This document shows positions 7,499-15,394 of a DNA stretch of 64,000 nucleotides, one piece after another (position 1 is the first letter of the stretch; each line of letters opens with the position of its first letter). Made by a program: the position numbers and the translations under genes. The notes beneath the pieces were generated by a model that had not been told where the DNA came from, ran no database searches, and saw nothing but the letters and a program-made list of their open reading frames with translations. Source of the DNA: Micavibrio_C sp965231165 (GTDB lineage Bacteria > Pseudomonadota > Alphaproteobacteria > Micavibrionales > Micavibrionaceae); the NCBI GenBank assembly GCA_965231165.1, contig OZ246421.1:2327995-2391994 (forward strand), in the 5' to 3' direction.

Positions 7499-8173
7499 AT
7501 GGGTCTGGACAATGCGAAAATAAAAGCGCGTGAAGTTGCTAAGAGCGCTTCCTCTTCCTCGGACTCTGTCCTTCCGGGGGTGGCCGTGTTTAGCGGCATT
7601 TATGCTTATGTTACTGTGCCTGCTTTCACTGCACTTCATGCCGCTATGGTCGGGGGTGGCACGGCCTTTATGGCTGTTGTTCATACGTTTGGTGGGGCGC
7701 TGGGTGGCAGTGCGCTTTTTGCTGTAGCGGGTGCTGCGCTGGGTGGTATTGCAGGATTTTTTTTCGGCCAGAGCAAGGGCAAGGAATATGCCGAGAAGGC
7801 CACAAAATCTGAAATGGACCAATTGATCATCGATAAGGTTTCTTCTGGTAAGCAAGTTTCCGATGAGGACAGGCAGACACTGTCTAGTAAAATCGATCAG
7901 AAAAGAAAAAGCCTTGTTCTCGACGAAGTAAAAACGACAGCGGCAGCTAGCGCTTTGGTGGGGGGCTGTTCCGGTTTAGTGCTGGGCGGCATATTCGGCT
8001 TAGTGTCGGGCGTCTATAATGGTTATACGGAAGCCCGCGATGATATTCTTGCCGGTATTCAGGCGAAAGAAAAAGCGGCTGCGGCTGTAATGCAGGCACC
8101 TCAGAGCAATCGGGCCGAAGTGGATAAGGTAGTCCTGCGCGTTGAGCGCCCGCTCCCGTACCTGCGAAAATAA
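7499..8173 (+). CDS. Glycine-rich membrane protein of unknown function
   Basis: 224 residues from the ATG at 7499, with AAAGGGG 8-14 bases upstream. Two hydrophobic blocks are rich in Gly and Ala: residues 25-90 (FSGIYAYVTVPAF, FGGALGGSALFAVAGAALGG, FFFGQSKG) and 145-180 (ALVGGCSGLVLGGIFGLVSG). Between them is a charged, helical stretch (about 95-140) with many Lys and Asp. The GxxxG spacing suggests tightly packed helices, as in glycine-zipper proteins. No named family is recognised. A 19-base inverted repeat lies in its leader. It is convergent with the glutathione peroxidase gene, 19 bases away. Confidence 0.7.
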   Translation: MGLDNAKIKAREVAKSASSSSDSVLPGVAVFSGIYAYVTVPAFTALHAAMVGGGTAFMAVVHTFGGALGGSALFAVAGAALGGIAGFFFGQSKGKEYAEKATKSEMDQLIIDKVSSGKQVSDEDRQTLSSKIDQKRKSLVLDEVKTTAAASALVGGCSGLVLGGIFGLVSGVYNGYTEARDDILAGIQAKEKAAAAVMQAPQSNRAEVDKVVLRVERPLPYLRK

Positions 8174-8192
8174 AATCCTCTTGCAGGACTGA

Positions 8193-8786
8193 TCAGGGTT
8201 TAATCTTCGCCAGTTGGGCTTCAATTTCTTTCTTCAATTCATCCGACCCCGGTTTGGTGAGTGAGGCGTAAGAGCCGATTAGTGCCCCATCCGGTCCGAC
8301 CAGATATTTGTGGAAATTCCAGCGCGGTTTGCTGTTCAACAAGCCGCCTTTGCCCTGTGCCGCCGCCCATTTATAGAACGGGTGGGCGTCCGCGCCGGTG
8401 ACGGCGATTTTTTCCGTCATCGGGAAATTGATCGCGAAATTCATCGTGCAGAATTCCTTGATTTCCTTGTTGCTGCCCGGTTCCTGCCCGCCGAAATCGT
8501 TGGCCGGGACGCCGATTACGACCAGTCCCTTGTCCTTATAGGCGTCGTAGAGTGTTTGCAGGCCTTCATATTGCGGTGTGAAGCCGCAGCGCGAGGCGGT
8601 ATTGACCACCAGCAGCACTTTGTTTTTGTAGGCGGAGAGGGGCAGAGGGGTGCCGTCGATGGCGGTGAATTCAAAATCATAGGCGGTCTGCTTTGACCCG
8701 TCCTGCGCCCGGGCTTGCGGGGTGGCCAGTCCGAAAACGGTCAGAAATCCGGCGATCACGGCCAAGGTTAATGATGTGGCGGGCAT
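8193..8786 (-). CDS. Exported glutathione peroxidase
   Basis: 197 residues with a signal peptide ending ATPQARAQ at about residue 27, so the enzyme is periplasmic. The catalytic tetrad regions are present: NTASRCGFTPQY with peroxidatic Cys, GVPANDFGGQEPGS with Gln, and PRWNFHKYLV with Trp and Asn. The resolving Cys of thioredoxin-dependent members falls in EIKEFCTMNF. It reduces hydrogen peroxide or lipid hydroperoxides, probably with thioredoxin-type donors. Together with SodC in the window it would defend the periplasm against oxidants. It is divergent from the ABC ATPase, with 85 bases between the starts. Confidence 0.93.
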   Translation of the reverse strand: MPATSLTLAVIAGFLTVFGLATPQARAQDGSKQTAYDFEFTAIDGTPLPLSAYKNKVLLVVNTASRCGFTPQYEGLQTLYDAYKDKGLVVIGVPANDFGGQEPGSNKEIKEFCTMNFAINFPMTEKIAVTGADAHPFYKWAAAQGKGGLLNSKPRWNFHKYLVGPDGALIGSYASLTKPGSDELKKEIEAQLAKIKP

Positions 8787-8871
8787 AATTCCTCTCTATC
8801 TGCAAGGCATTCATCTATTGCCTTTACGAACACAGTATCTATGTGGATGATGGCAATGAAAAGGCAGGTCC

Positions 8872-9816
8872 ATGACAGATTTAGCAATCGATATCCGTGA
8901 TTTAAATAAAACCTACCGTCCACGCGGCAAGGGGCGTTCTGCCGAGAAAATCGCCCTGCGCGATGTGAGCTTGCAAATTCCCAAGGGTTCGATCTTTGGC
9001 CTGCTCGGACCGAACGGGGCGGGGAAATCGACCATCATCAATATTATGGCTGGTCTGGTGAACAAGAGCGCGGGCACAGTCAATATCTGGGGTATCGATA
9101 TTGATAAAGATCCGCGCAGCGCCAAGGCCGCCATCGGCGTGGTGCCGCAGGAACTGAATTTCGATCCGTTTTTCACGCCCGCGCAACTGCTGGATATTCA
9201 GGCTGGAATGTACGGTGTGCCGAAAGCGGAGCGGCGCACGATGGACATCCTGAAAATGATGGGGCTGGAAGATAAAGCGGGCGCTTATACCCGCACCCTT
9301 TCCGGGGGCATGCGTCGCCGCCTGATGGTGGCCAAGGCCATGGTGCATAATCCGCCGATATTGGTGCTGGATGAACCGACTGCCGGGGTCGATGTCGAAC
9401 TGCGCCAGCAATTGTGGGAAAATGTCAGGCTTTTGAACAAGCAGGGCGTAACAATATTGCTTACTACGCATTATCTTGAGGAAGCGCAGGAACTTTGCGA
9501 CACCATAGCCATTATTAATCATGGAAGGGTTGTCGCGTGTGAGGAAAAGGAGACCCTGCTGGCGCGTGTTGAAACCAAGGAAATTCATTTCCGGCTGGAT
9601 CGCCCGATTGATGAAACATTTACGCCGGAACTGGCAAAATTCCATCCTGAACAACAGGGCCGCCGTACGCTGGTCGTGCGCTACAGCCCGAAAGAACAGG
9701 ATGCGGGCGCGATCATTCAGGCCGTGCAGAATGCGGGTTACGGGATCGCCGATATTTCTACTGATGAAAGCAATCTGGAAGACGTATTTTTACAACTGAC
9801 ATCAGCTCAAGCTTGA
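8872..9816 (+). CDS. ABC transporter ATPase subunit (ABC-2 type exporter)
   Basis: 314 residues. Walker A is GPNGAGKST, the Q-loop lies in VVPQELNFDP, the signature is LSGGMRRRL, Walker B is ILVLDEPTAGVD, and the switch His is in LTTHYLEEA. A C-terminal extension of about 85 residues is typical of CcmA/NodI/DrrA-like ATPases that pair with ABC-2 permeases. No permease lies on either side: the previous gene is divergent and the next encodes an AsmA protein. The cargo is therefore unknown, and the membrane subunit must be encoded elsewhere. The AsmA start follows by 26 bases, which suggests one transcript. Confidence 0.9.
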   Translation: MTDLAIDIRDLNKTYRPRGKGRSAEKIALRDVSLQIPKGSIFGLLGPNGAGKSTIINIMAGLVNKSAGTVNIWGIDIDKDPRSAKAAIGVVPQELNFDPFFTPAQLLDIQAGMYGVPKAERRTMDILKMMGLEDKAGAYTRTLSGGMRRRLMVAKAMVHNPPILVLDEPTAGVDVELRQQLWENVRLLNKQGVTILLTTHYLEEAQELCDTIAIINHGRVVACEEKETLLARVETKEIHFRLDRPIDETFTPELAKFHPEQQGRRTLVVRYSPKEQDAGAIIQAVQNAGYGIADISTDESNLEDVFLQLTSAQA

Positions 9817-9842
9817 TAGACCTCTTTAAGGGAGTGGGAAAA

Positions 9843-11702
9843 ATGAAAGCGCTTGCAAGAATTATTGTGGGATTAGTGCTGTTGGCTGTGGTCGTGGTCG
9901 GGGGTGCGGCGGTGGCGCTGATGGCGGTTGATCCTAATTCTTATAAAGGGCAGATATCCGCTGCCGTAAAGGAATCTACCGGGCGCAATCTGGCCATTGC
10001 GGGCGATATCGATGTGATGTTCTATCCCGTTCTGGGTTTCAAGGTGGCGGGTCTGGCGCTGGGTAATCCTGCGGGTTTTGCCGAAAAAGAATTCATCAAT
10101 GCCAATGAAGTGCAGGCGGGCGTGAAGATCATTCCGCTCTTGAGCAAAAAAATTGAAGTGACGACGGTGCGTCTGGTGAAGCCGTCGATTACCGTGGTTA
10201 AAAATGCCGATGGCAAAACCAATCTTGAATTGCCGAAAAAGGAATCTGCCGATAAAGCGGCGACCCCGAATTTCGATATCAGTGTTGAGGCCATAGAGGT
10301 CAGCGATGCGCAGGTGACGTATATTGATAAGGCCACCGGTAAAACCACCAGCATTACCCCCTTAAACCTGAAGATGCCGGGTTATGCGCCGGGGCGTGAT
10401 ATTCCTGTGTCGCTGGATATGGTGATCAACGATCCGGCACCGGCCAAGCCTATAAAACTTGATGTCTCGGCGACGATGAATGCCCGTCCTGATAAGGGGG
10501 AATTTACGTTTCGCGATGTGAAATCGAATATCGATCTCGGCGGCGCAAAGGCAGAGGCGACGGCGCAGGTCACGTTGAATACCAAAACAAAGGAAATTTC
10601 TATTGCCGATCTGGAAGCCGGCTGGCAGGGCACCAGCCTGAAAGGTCAGGCGACGGTCAAAAATTTCACTAATCCGGCTGTTACTTTTGATGTGTCATCA
10701 CCCTCCGTCGATCTGGATGCGCTGCTGCCCAAAGACCCGGCGCAGGCCAAGAACAACAATAAACCGCTGCTGCCGGTAGATATGTTGCGCAAGCTGACGC
10801 TTGATGGTAAGGCGGCGATTGGCACATTGAAAACGGCGGGGCTGACCATGAGCAATGTCCGTCTTGATGTCACGGCGCGTGACGGTGTGCTGAATGCCAG
10901 TCCGCTGACGCTGAATATGTATGACGGCGCATTGAATACGAATGTGCGGATAGATGCCCGTGGCGCGGCCCCGGCCTTCAATATCAAGGGCGGCTTGAAG
11001 GGTATGGAAGTCGGCAAATTTTTGACTGCCAAGATGGGGCAGGATTACCTGACAGGTGTTGCCAATATCGATTTCGACCTGAACAGCCGGGGCAATACGA
11101 TGGATGCGCTGAACAAGGCCTCCGGCGGCCGGATAGGGTTTGATTTTGGCAAAGGCTATATCAACAAATGGCAGCTTTCGAAACTGATCAATCAGGCGCT
11201 GGCCTATATTGAAACCGGCAAGCTTGATCCGAATGCCGATGACAAGGTGTATTTTACATCGCTGCATGGTGTTTTCAGCGGCCAGAATGGCGTGTTCAGC
11301 AATGACAACCTTGTGCTGGTCGGGCCGAAGAGTCACGCGCTGGGTTCCGGTACCGTCAATCTCGGCGCGCAGAGCGTGAATTACGCGGTGCGCGTGGGCG
11401 GCGGCGATGACCCTGAAAAATTCGCACAGGCCAAACATCTGCCGGTCCGTATTCAAGGGCCGCTTTCCAAACCGTCTTATGCGCTGGACATGCAGTCCCT
11501 GATCGAGGACGCCGCCAGCCAGAAGATCGAGGAGAAGAAAGAGGAGCTGATGGAGAACCTGTTCAAGAAGCTCGACCGCAGCAGCGAAACGTCTTCGCCA
11601 TCAGAGCCTTCGGCGACCGATCCTGCCGCTATCGAACCGGCCGCTCCGCCTACACCTGAGAAAGAGCTTGATCCACTGAAATCACTGCTGCAGGGGTTAT
11701 AA
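9843..11702 (+). CDS. AsmA-family inner-membrane-anchored envelope protein
   Basis: 619 residues from the ATG at 9843, with AAGGGAG about eight bases upstream. One N-terminal membrane anchor (residues 3-28) is followed by the AsmA start motif VDPNSYKGQISAAVKESTGR and long beta-rich repeats. The C-terminal AsmA domain is visible around GGRIGFDFGKGYINKW and VNLGAQSVNYAVRVGG. The tail is rich in Glu, Ser and Pro. AsmA proteins span the periplasm as grooves for phospholipid movement or affect outer-membrane assembly. It is read behind an ABC ATPase. A second protein of the wider AsmA/YdbH superfamily lies at 23.6 kb. Confidence 0.88.
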   Translation: MKALARIIVGLVLLAVVVVGGAAVALMAVDPNSYKGQISAAVKESTGRNLAIAGDIDVMFYPVLGFKVAGLALGNPAGFAEKEFINANEVQAGVKIIPLLSKKIEVTTVRLVKPSITVVKNADGKTNLELPKKESADKAATPNFDISVEAIEVSDAQVTYIDKATGKTTSITPLNLKMPGYAPGRDIPVSLDMVINDPAPAKPIKLDVSATMNARPDKGEFTFRDVKSNIDLGGAKAEATAQVTLNTKTKEISIADLEAGWQGTSLKGQATVKNFTNPAVTFDVSSPSVDLDALLPKDPAQAKNNNKPLLPVDMLRKLTLDGKAAIGTLKTAGLTMSNVRLDVTARDGVLNASPLTLNMYDGALNTNVRIDARGAAPAFNIKGGLKGMEVGKFLTAKMGQDYLTGVANIDFDLNSRGNTMDALNKASGGRIGFDFGKGYINKWQLSKLINQALAYIETGKLDPNADDKVYFTSLHGVFSGQNGVFSNDNLVLVGPKSHALGSGTVNLGAQSVNYAVRVGGGDDPEKFAQAKHLPVRIQGPLSKPSYALDMQSLIEDAASQKIEEKKEELMENLFKKLDRSSETSSPSEPSATDPAAIEPAAPPTPEKELDPLKSLLQGL

Positions 11703-11746
11703 GCCCCTGTTTTGGGTCTGTTTTTAGCCTGTGCCGCATAAACCAG

Positions 11747-11776
11747 TTGAACTGCTGCCGTATTCAAGGGTAGAAA
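11747..11776 (+). promoter_or_regulatory. Probable promoter of tRNA-Arg
   Basis: TTGAAC (11747-11752) and TAGAAA (11771-11776) are spaced 18 bases apart, and would start transcription about 18 bases before the tRNA. Both boxes deviate from consensus by one or two bases. A short dyad (GTTCTT and AAGAAC) lies between the promoter and the tRNA. Confidence 0.45.
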
Positions 11777-11801
11777 TGGGACGTTCTTCCTAAAAGAACA
11801 G

Positions 11802-11878
11802 GCGCTCGTAGCTCAGCTGGATAGAGTATTGGTTTCCGAAACCAAGGGTCGTAGGTTCGAGTCCTACCGGGCGCGCCA
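11802..11878 (+). tRNA. tRNA-Arg (anticodon CCG)
   Basis: 77 bases with CCA encoded. The acceptor arm GCGCTCG pairs with CGGGCGC (one G-T pair), and the D arm starts TAGCTCAGC. The anticodon arm TTGGT/ACCAA closes a loop TTCCGAA with anticodon CCG. The T arm is GTAGG TTCGAGT CCTAC. It reads codon CGG. It borders an AT-richer segment that runs to about 16.4 kb. Confidence 0.95.
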
Positions 11879-12071
11879 ACTAGTCCTAAGTGCTTGATAT
11901 ATATAGCAAAACATCGAAAAATGGCGCCAACAGCGGGCTGCTTGGATGCCTATATCTGATGGGACTCTGAGAGAGCGATAAATCTCTGAAAAATATGAGC
12001 TTTCTCTCAAAAAGGGGTACCCCAAGTCCCACCTGTTTGACTCTTTCTCTGAGAGTCCTGTTCTACTCGCA

Positions 12072-12117
12072 GTCTCCGGGAGGTCTCGAACCTCCGGCCT
12101 GTGGTTTAGTAAAACAC
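12072..12117 (-). pseudogene. tRNA-like fragment (anticodon arm to T arm)
   Basis: On the minus strand, GTGTT TTACTAA ACCAC forms an anticodon-like arm with one mismatch. It is followed by a five-base variable loop AGGCC and a perfect T arm GGAGG TTCGAGA CCTCC. No D arm precedes it, and no CCA follows the next seven bases. It is a 3'-half remnant 190 bases behind the intact tRNA-Arg. Confidence 0.5.
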
Positions 12118-12153
12118 TAGACAATATTTCTTGCCGACAGGTTATACATAGAC

Positions 12154-13269
12154 ATGAGTGCTCATAAAGATTTTGAAATTTTTCTTGCCACAGCGCCGGG
12201 CCTTGAAAGCTTGCTTTGCGATGAAGTTCGCACCAAAGGATTCAAACAGGCAAAGGCAATCCCCGGCGGTGTCATCATTCAGGGGGGGTGGCCGGAAGTC
12301 TGGCGTGCAAACCTATGGATTCGCGGTGCTTCACGCGTATTGGCACGTATCGATTCATTTCAGGTATTGCACCTTTCGCAACTCGACAAACGCGCCCGTG
12401 AAGTAGCGTGGAGCAGCATCATCTCTCCTGAAACACCTTTTCGTGTCGAAGCCGTCTGTTCAAAATCCCGCATTTATCATGAAGGTGCAGCCGCCGAGCG
12501 TATTGAGAAGGCGATTACTGAAACGTTGAAAGCCTCGCATTCACCGGATGCGGAAATAACTGTGATGGTGCGCATTGAACGTGATATTTGCACGATCAGC
12601 GTCGATACGTCTGGTGAGTTGCTACACAAGCGCGGCTATAAAGAGTCGGTCAACAAAGCGCCGATGCGCGAAAATATGGCGGCACTATTTCTGCAACAAT
12701 GCGGATATAAAGGCACCGAACCCGTTTTCGACCCGATGTGCGGTTCCGGCACTTTCGTGATTGAAGCGGCAGAAATCGCTGCCCGCCTCAATCCCGGGCG
12801 GGCGCGGCATTTCGCGTTTGAGAATTTCGTCAATTTCGACCCGGCAGCATGGGAGAAGATGCGAAGCGTTCATCGGCAAGCTTCTCCTGAGTTTCATTTA
12901 TACGGCAGCGATAGGGATGAAGGTGCCGTAAAGATGAGCAGTGAAAACGCTGCGCGCGCCGGTGTCACGGAATTAACGGAATTTACGCAGCGAACGATCA
13001 GCGATATTACTCCACCGACCAGTGCGCCGGGTCTTGTCATCGTTAACCCGCCCTACGGCACACGCATCGGAGATAAAAGAAAGCTGCTGCCGCTTTATCA
13101 AACACTCGGAGAAGTCTTGCGCGCCCGTTTTTCAAACTGGCGTATTGGGATCATCACGACCGATGCCGCCTTGGCGAAAGCGACCAGTTTGCCATTTTTG
13201 CCTACCACTGCTCCGGTTCAGCATGGCGGCTTGCGCGTAACCTTGTTCCGCACAGAACCACTTACATAA
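12154..13269 (+). CDS. THUMP-domain RNA methyltransferase, RlmL N-terminal-like
   Basis: 371 residues. Residues 1-160 match the ferredoxin-like and THUMP portion of RlmL/YcbY (FLATAPGLESLLCDEV, then VDTSGELLHKRGYK). Residues 160-371 are the class I methyltransferase with the S-adenosylmethionine motif DPMCGSGTFVIEAA and the catalytic NPPYG. In E. coli this half of RlmL methylates G2445 of 23S rRNA; the second RlmL half (G2069) is absent here, as in many bacteria with stand-alone versions. It is the first gene of the AT-richer segment behind tRNA-Arg. The ATG at 12154 fits the family N-terminus. Confidence 0.88.
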   Translation: MSAHKDFEIFLATAPGLESLLCDEVRTKGFKQAKAIPGGVIIQGGWPEVWRANLWIRGASRVLARIDSFQVLHLSQLDKRAREVAWSSIISPETPFRVEAVCSKSRIYHEGAAAERIEKAITETLKASHSPDAEITVMVRIERDICTISVDTSGELLHKRGYKESVNKAPMRENMAALFLQQCGYKGTEPVFDPMCGSGTFVIEAAEIAARLNPGRARHFAFENFVNFDPAAWEKMRSVHRQASPEFHLYGSDRDEGAVKMSSENAARAGVTELTEFTQRTISDITPPTSAPGLVIVNPPYGTRIGDKRKLLPLYQTLGEVLRARFSNWRIGIITTDAALAKATSLPFLPTTAPVQHGGLRVTLFRTEPLT

Positions 13270-13349
13270 TCGTCCTGCGATTTATAAAATATGGCGTGGC
13301 GGACTGGATTCTAACTTTTTCTCACGGGTTATGAGACGAGTCCTGCCCA

Positions 13350-13371
13350 ACGCGCCTAGAATAGGGCGCGT
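13350..13371. repeat. Short inverted repeat between the methyltransferase and OmpA-domain genes
   Basis: ACGCGCC (13350-13356) and GGCGCGT (13365-13371) with eight bases between. It lacks a T run, so it is at best a weak transcription signal. It lies 80 bases after the methyltransferase stop in a 280-base stretch without a gene. Confidence 0.35.
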
Positions 13372-13551
13372 AAGTCTCCCTCACTAACCCTGGTTAATTC
13401 ATTAACTACTTATCCGGCCAGTAATTATAAATCCTGATCTCATTATTTATACCATCCTTATACTCTCGTGCTCTTTGCCCATCGTTTCCTGATGTCTGCA
13501 CTGTCATAGTGGGCTTCTTAAATTACATGAAAAAGAAATAAAGGAATGCCC

Positions 13552-14211
13552 ATGAAAAATGGTTTTGCTCTCAGAACTACTCTGCTCTGCACAGTCACGC
13601 TTTGTTTAGCTTCATATTCAGCCCATGGCCAAAGTGTCACGTCAGGGCCACGCTATATGCCAAGAGAAGACATTTCAGATCGCAATTATACGCAAATTGA
13701 ACGTACCCAAGATCGTATGGATAAAAAATCGTATGAACAATACGAACAAAGAGAGCCGTGCCAGAATTATCGTGATTTGCCACGTAATCAGACCGATAAC
13801 TGCTCTGTCTCTCAAGAGGTCGTTGATTTAGGCCCTATTGAAATATCCTCAACTAAGATAAGGAAATTGTTACCAATCATTCATTCCTACACTGTTCTGT
13901 TTGATTTTGATAAATCCAGCATTCGCGCCAATGAAATGGCAACACTTGATCAAGTCATGCACGAGATCGGTAAATATAATCCTGAACAAATTACAGTGAC
14001 CGGCTATACCGATAGCTCCGGCGCTGCGGCGTATAATCAAGCGCTATCTCTTTTGCGTGAGCAGGCGGTTTCTAGAGCGTTACTGGGGCGGGGCATAGAA
14101 AATCAAGCTATAGAGCGGGAGGCGCGCGGCGAATTTAATCAGGCCGTGGTCACACCGGATGATACAAAGAATCAAGAAAATCGCCGCGTTGTTATTGATC
14201 TTCGTCGCTGA
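13552..14211 (+). CDS. OmpA-domain cell-envelope protein
   Basis: 219 residues from the ATG at 13552, chosen because AAGGA at 13541-13545 lies six bases before it; an ATG at 13546 would touch that site. A signal peptide ends near residue 27 (SYSAHGQ), followed by a polar stretch rich in Gln, Tyr and Arg with two Cys. The OmpA C-terminal domain (about 115-219) shows TVLFDFDKSSIRANEM, ITVTGYTDSSGAAAYNQALS and ENRRVVIDL, the peptidoglycan-binding motif set. It probably anchors to the cell wall from the outer membrane or periplasm. The CBS-protein gene follows by 29 bases. Confidence 0.85.
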   Translation: MKNGFALRTTLLCTVTLCLASYSAHGQSVTSGPRYMPREDISDRNYTQIERTQDRMDKKSYEQYEQREPCQNYRDLPRNQTDNCSVSQEVVDLGPIEISSTKIRKLLPIIHSYTVLFDFDKSSIRANEMATLDQVMHEIGKYNPEQITVTGYTDSSGAAAYNQALSLLREQAVSRALLGRGIENQAIEREARGEFNQAVVTPDDTKNQENRRVVIDLRR

Positions 14212-14240
14212 AAAACACACAAACTATCAGGATAAAAACC

Positions 14241-14708
14241 ATGAAAATAAAAGATATTATGAGCAAAAACGTACAAGTTGTAGCGCCTGATACACGGCTT
14301 CACGAGGTTGCAAAGAAAATGCAGAAAAATGATTGCGGCAGTATTCTGGTGGCCAAGGATGATCGCTTGCTAGGCGTTATTACAGATCGCGATCTGGCAT
14401 TGCGCTGCGTAGCGGCATCCCATCATCCGGAGGAAACCACGGCAGAGGCAGTCATGACGAAGGATATTTTATATTGTCATGACAGTGATACGTTTGAAGA
14501 TGTCGCGCTCAATATGACGAAGAACAAAGTGCGCCGTATGCCTGTTCTGGACAAGGACAAGCGTCTGGTGGGCATCGTTTCTCTCGGTGATATGGCGGCC
14601 AATTCAACAGATCAGAATTATTTGATATGCGGAAAGGCCCTAGGCTTTATTTGCGCCGATCCTTTGCGCGCCGTTGAAGCCGAAATCAAGGATATACGTC
14701 ATGCTTAG
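14241..14708 (+). CDS. CBS-domain pair protein
   Basis: 155 residues with two CBS domains: MSKNVQVVAPDTRLHEVAKKM to about residue 60, and VMTKDILYCHDSD to about 125. Each ends with the typical VITDRDLALR or GIVSLGDMA signature. Such stand-alone pairs bind adenine nucleotides and often act as energy or stress sensors. No enzyme domain is attached. The stop codon overlaps the start of the next small gene by eight bases, so translation is coupled. It belongs with the OmpA-domain protein and the mini-proteins to one likely operon. Confidence 0.88.
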   Translation: MKIKDIMSKNVQVVAPDTRLHEVAKKMQKNDCGSILVAKDDRLLGVITDRDLALRCVAASHHPEETTAEAVMTKDILYCHDSDTFEDVALNMTKNKVRRMPVLDKDKRLVGIVSLGDMAANSTDQNYLICGKALGFICADPLRAVEAEIKDIRHA

Positions 14709-14877
14709 GTGGGCCATTACTTTTCTGGTGATTGCCCTCGTGTCCGGAGTACTTGGCTTTGGAAATATTGCCGGTTTATCGACAGAGATCGCCCGTATAT
14801 TATTTGTTGTCTTTCTCGTTCTTTTTATCATTGCTGCCGTGGCCAATGCGCTGCGTGGTAAAGCCCCAACCCTATAA
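14701..14877 (+). CDS. DUF1328 (YtjA-type) small membrane protein
   Basis: 58 residues from the ATG at 14701, which overlaps the end of the CBS gene. The sequence MLRWAITFLVIALVSGVLGF followed by GNIAGLSTEIARILFVVFLV is the family signature: two membrane helices separated by a short GLS turn. The function is unknown; in enterobacteria and pseudomonads such genes are commonly stress-linked. A longer frame beginning at 14674 lies inside the CBS gene and is less likely. Confidence 0.88.
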   Translation: MLRWAITFLVIALVSGVLGFGNIAGLSTEIARILFVVFLVLFIIAAVANALRGKAPTL

Positions 14878-14891
14878 TGGAGATGTCTCTT

Positions 14892-15029
14892 ATGATCACG
14901 AACATACGATTTTCTACACTTTTAACGCTAACCATCATGAGTCTCGGGCTTTGTGCCTGTGAGACCATGGGCGGTGCTGGCCGCGATATCGAGAAAGCCG
15001 GTGAATCCGTTCAAGATGCTGCAGATTAA
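14892..15029 (+). CDS. Entericidin-like small lipoprotein
   Basis: 45 residues. The signal sequence ends in LGLCACE, where the second Cys (residue 22) fits a lipobox. The mature part ETMGGAGRDIEKAGESVQDAAD carries the entericidin A/B (Ecn) motif GAGRDIEKAGE. These lipoproteins are stationary-phase or osmotic-stress proteins linked to cell lysis in enterobacteria. An in-frame ATG at 14883 is an alternative start. It lies between two other mini-protein genes. Confidence 0.82.
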   Translation: MITNIRFSTLLTLTIMSLGLCACETMGGAGRDIEKAGESVQDAAD

Positions 15030-15043
15030 GAAAGAAAACGAAA

Positions 15044-15250
15044 ATGAAAAATAGGAAAATATTTATTATCGCCGCCGTATTGGTGGGCATACTGGGCATT
15101 TTGGCTGCTCAAGCATACCAAAACGATCAATCTTCTGAAACTCTTGGCGAAAGCGTCGGCGAAATTATAGACAGCGCTCACGACGGCGCCAAAGAATTCA
15201 AAGAAGAAGTCAAAGATGAGATTGACGATCACACAACAGATAAGCAGTAA
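15044..15250 (+). CDS. Small single-pass membrane or exported protein
   Basis: 68 residues. A membrane segment at residues 5-23 (KIFIIAAVLVGILGILAAQA) is followed by a charged helix of alternating Glu, Asp, Lys and Gln. The helix KEFKEEVKDEIDDH resembles the amphipathic tails of entericidin- and YtxH-like stress proteins. No named family can be assigned. It starts 14 bases after the entericidin-like gene and precedes a 23-codon gene. Confidence 0.65.
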   Translation: MKNRKIFIIAAVLVGILGILAAQAYQNDQSSETLGESVGEIIDSAHDGAKEFKEEVKDEIDDHTTDKQ

Positions 15251-15253
15251 ACA

Positions 15254-15325
15254 ATGAAAAGTGTTCTGCTCTGGGTTATCGGTGTGCCGATCCCGATCAT
15301 CATTCTCTATAATATATTCTATTAA
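15254..15325 (+). CDS. Very small hydrophobic peptide
   Basis: A 23-residue frame, MKSVLLWVIGVPIPIIILYN then IFY, only three bases after the preceding stop. It is almost entirely one membrane helix with a Gly-Val-Pro-Ile-Pro kink. The tight spacing and the mini-protein context support it being translated. No function can be stated, and it is short enough that chance cannot be ruled out. Confidence 0.5.
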   Translation: MKSVLLWVIGVPIPIIILYNIFY

Positions 15326-15394
15326 TCTTTCCAGTATCTAAAATTTTTTGCCATGGAAAAAATTACAGGGAATTATCAGATCAGGACAAAGCAG

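Noticed and set aside
13350..13371. Inverted repeat as attachment site of a mobile element with tRNA-Arg
   Set aside because: It shares only a short GGGCGCG with the tRNA 3' end, and no integrase gene lies between.
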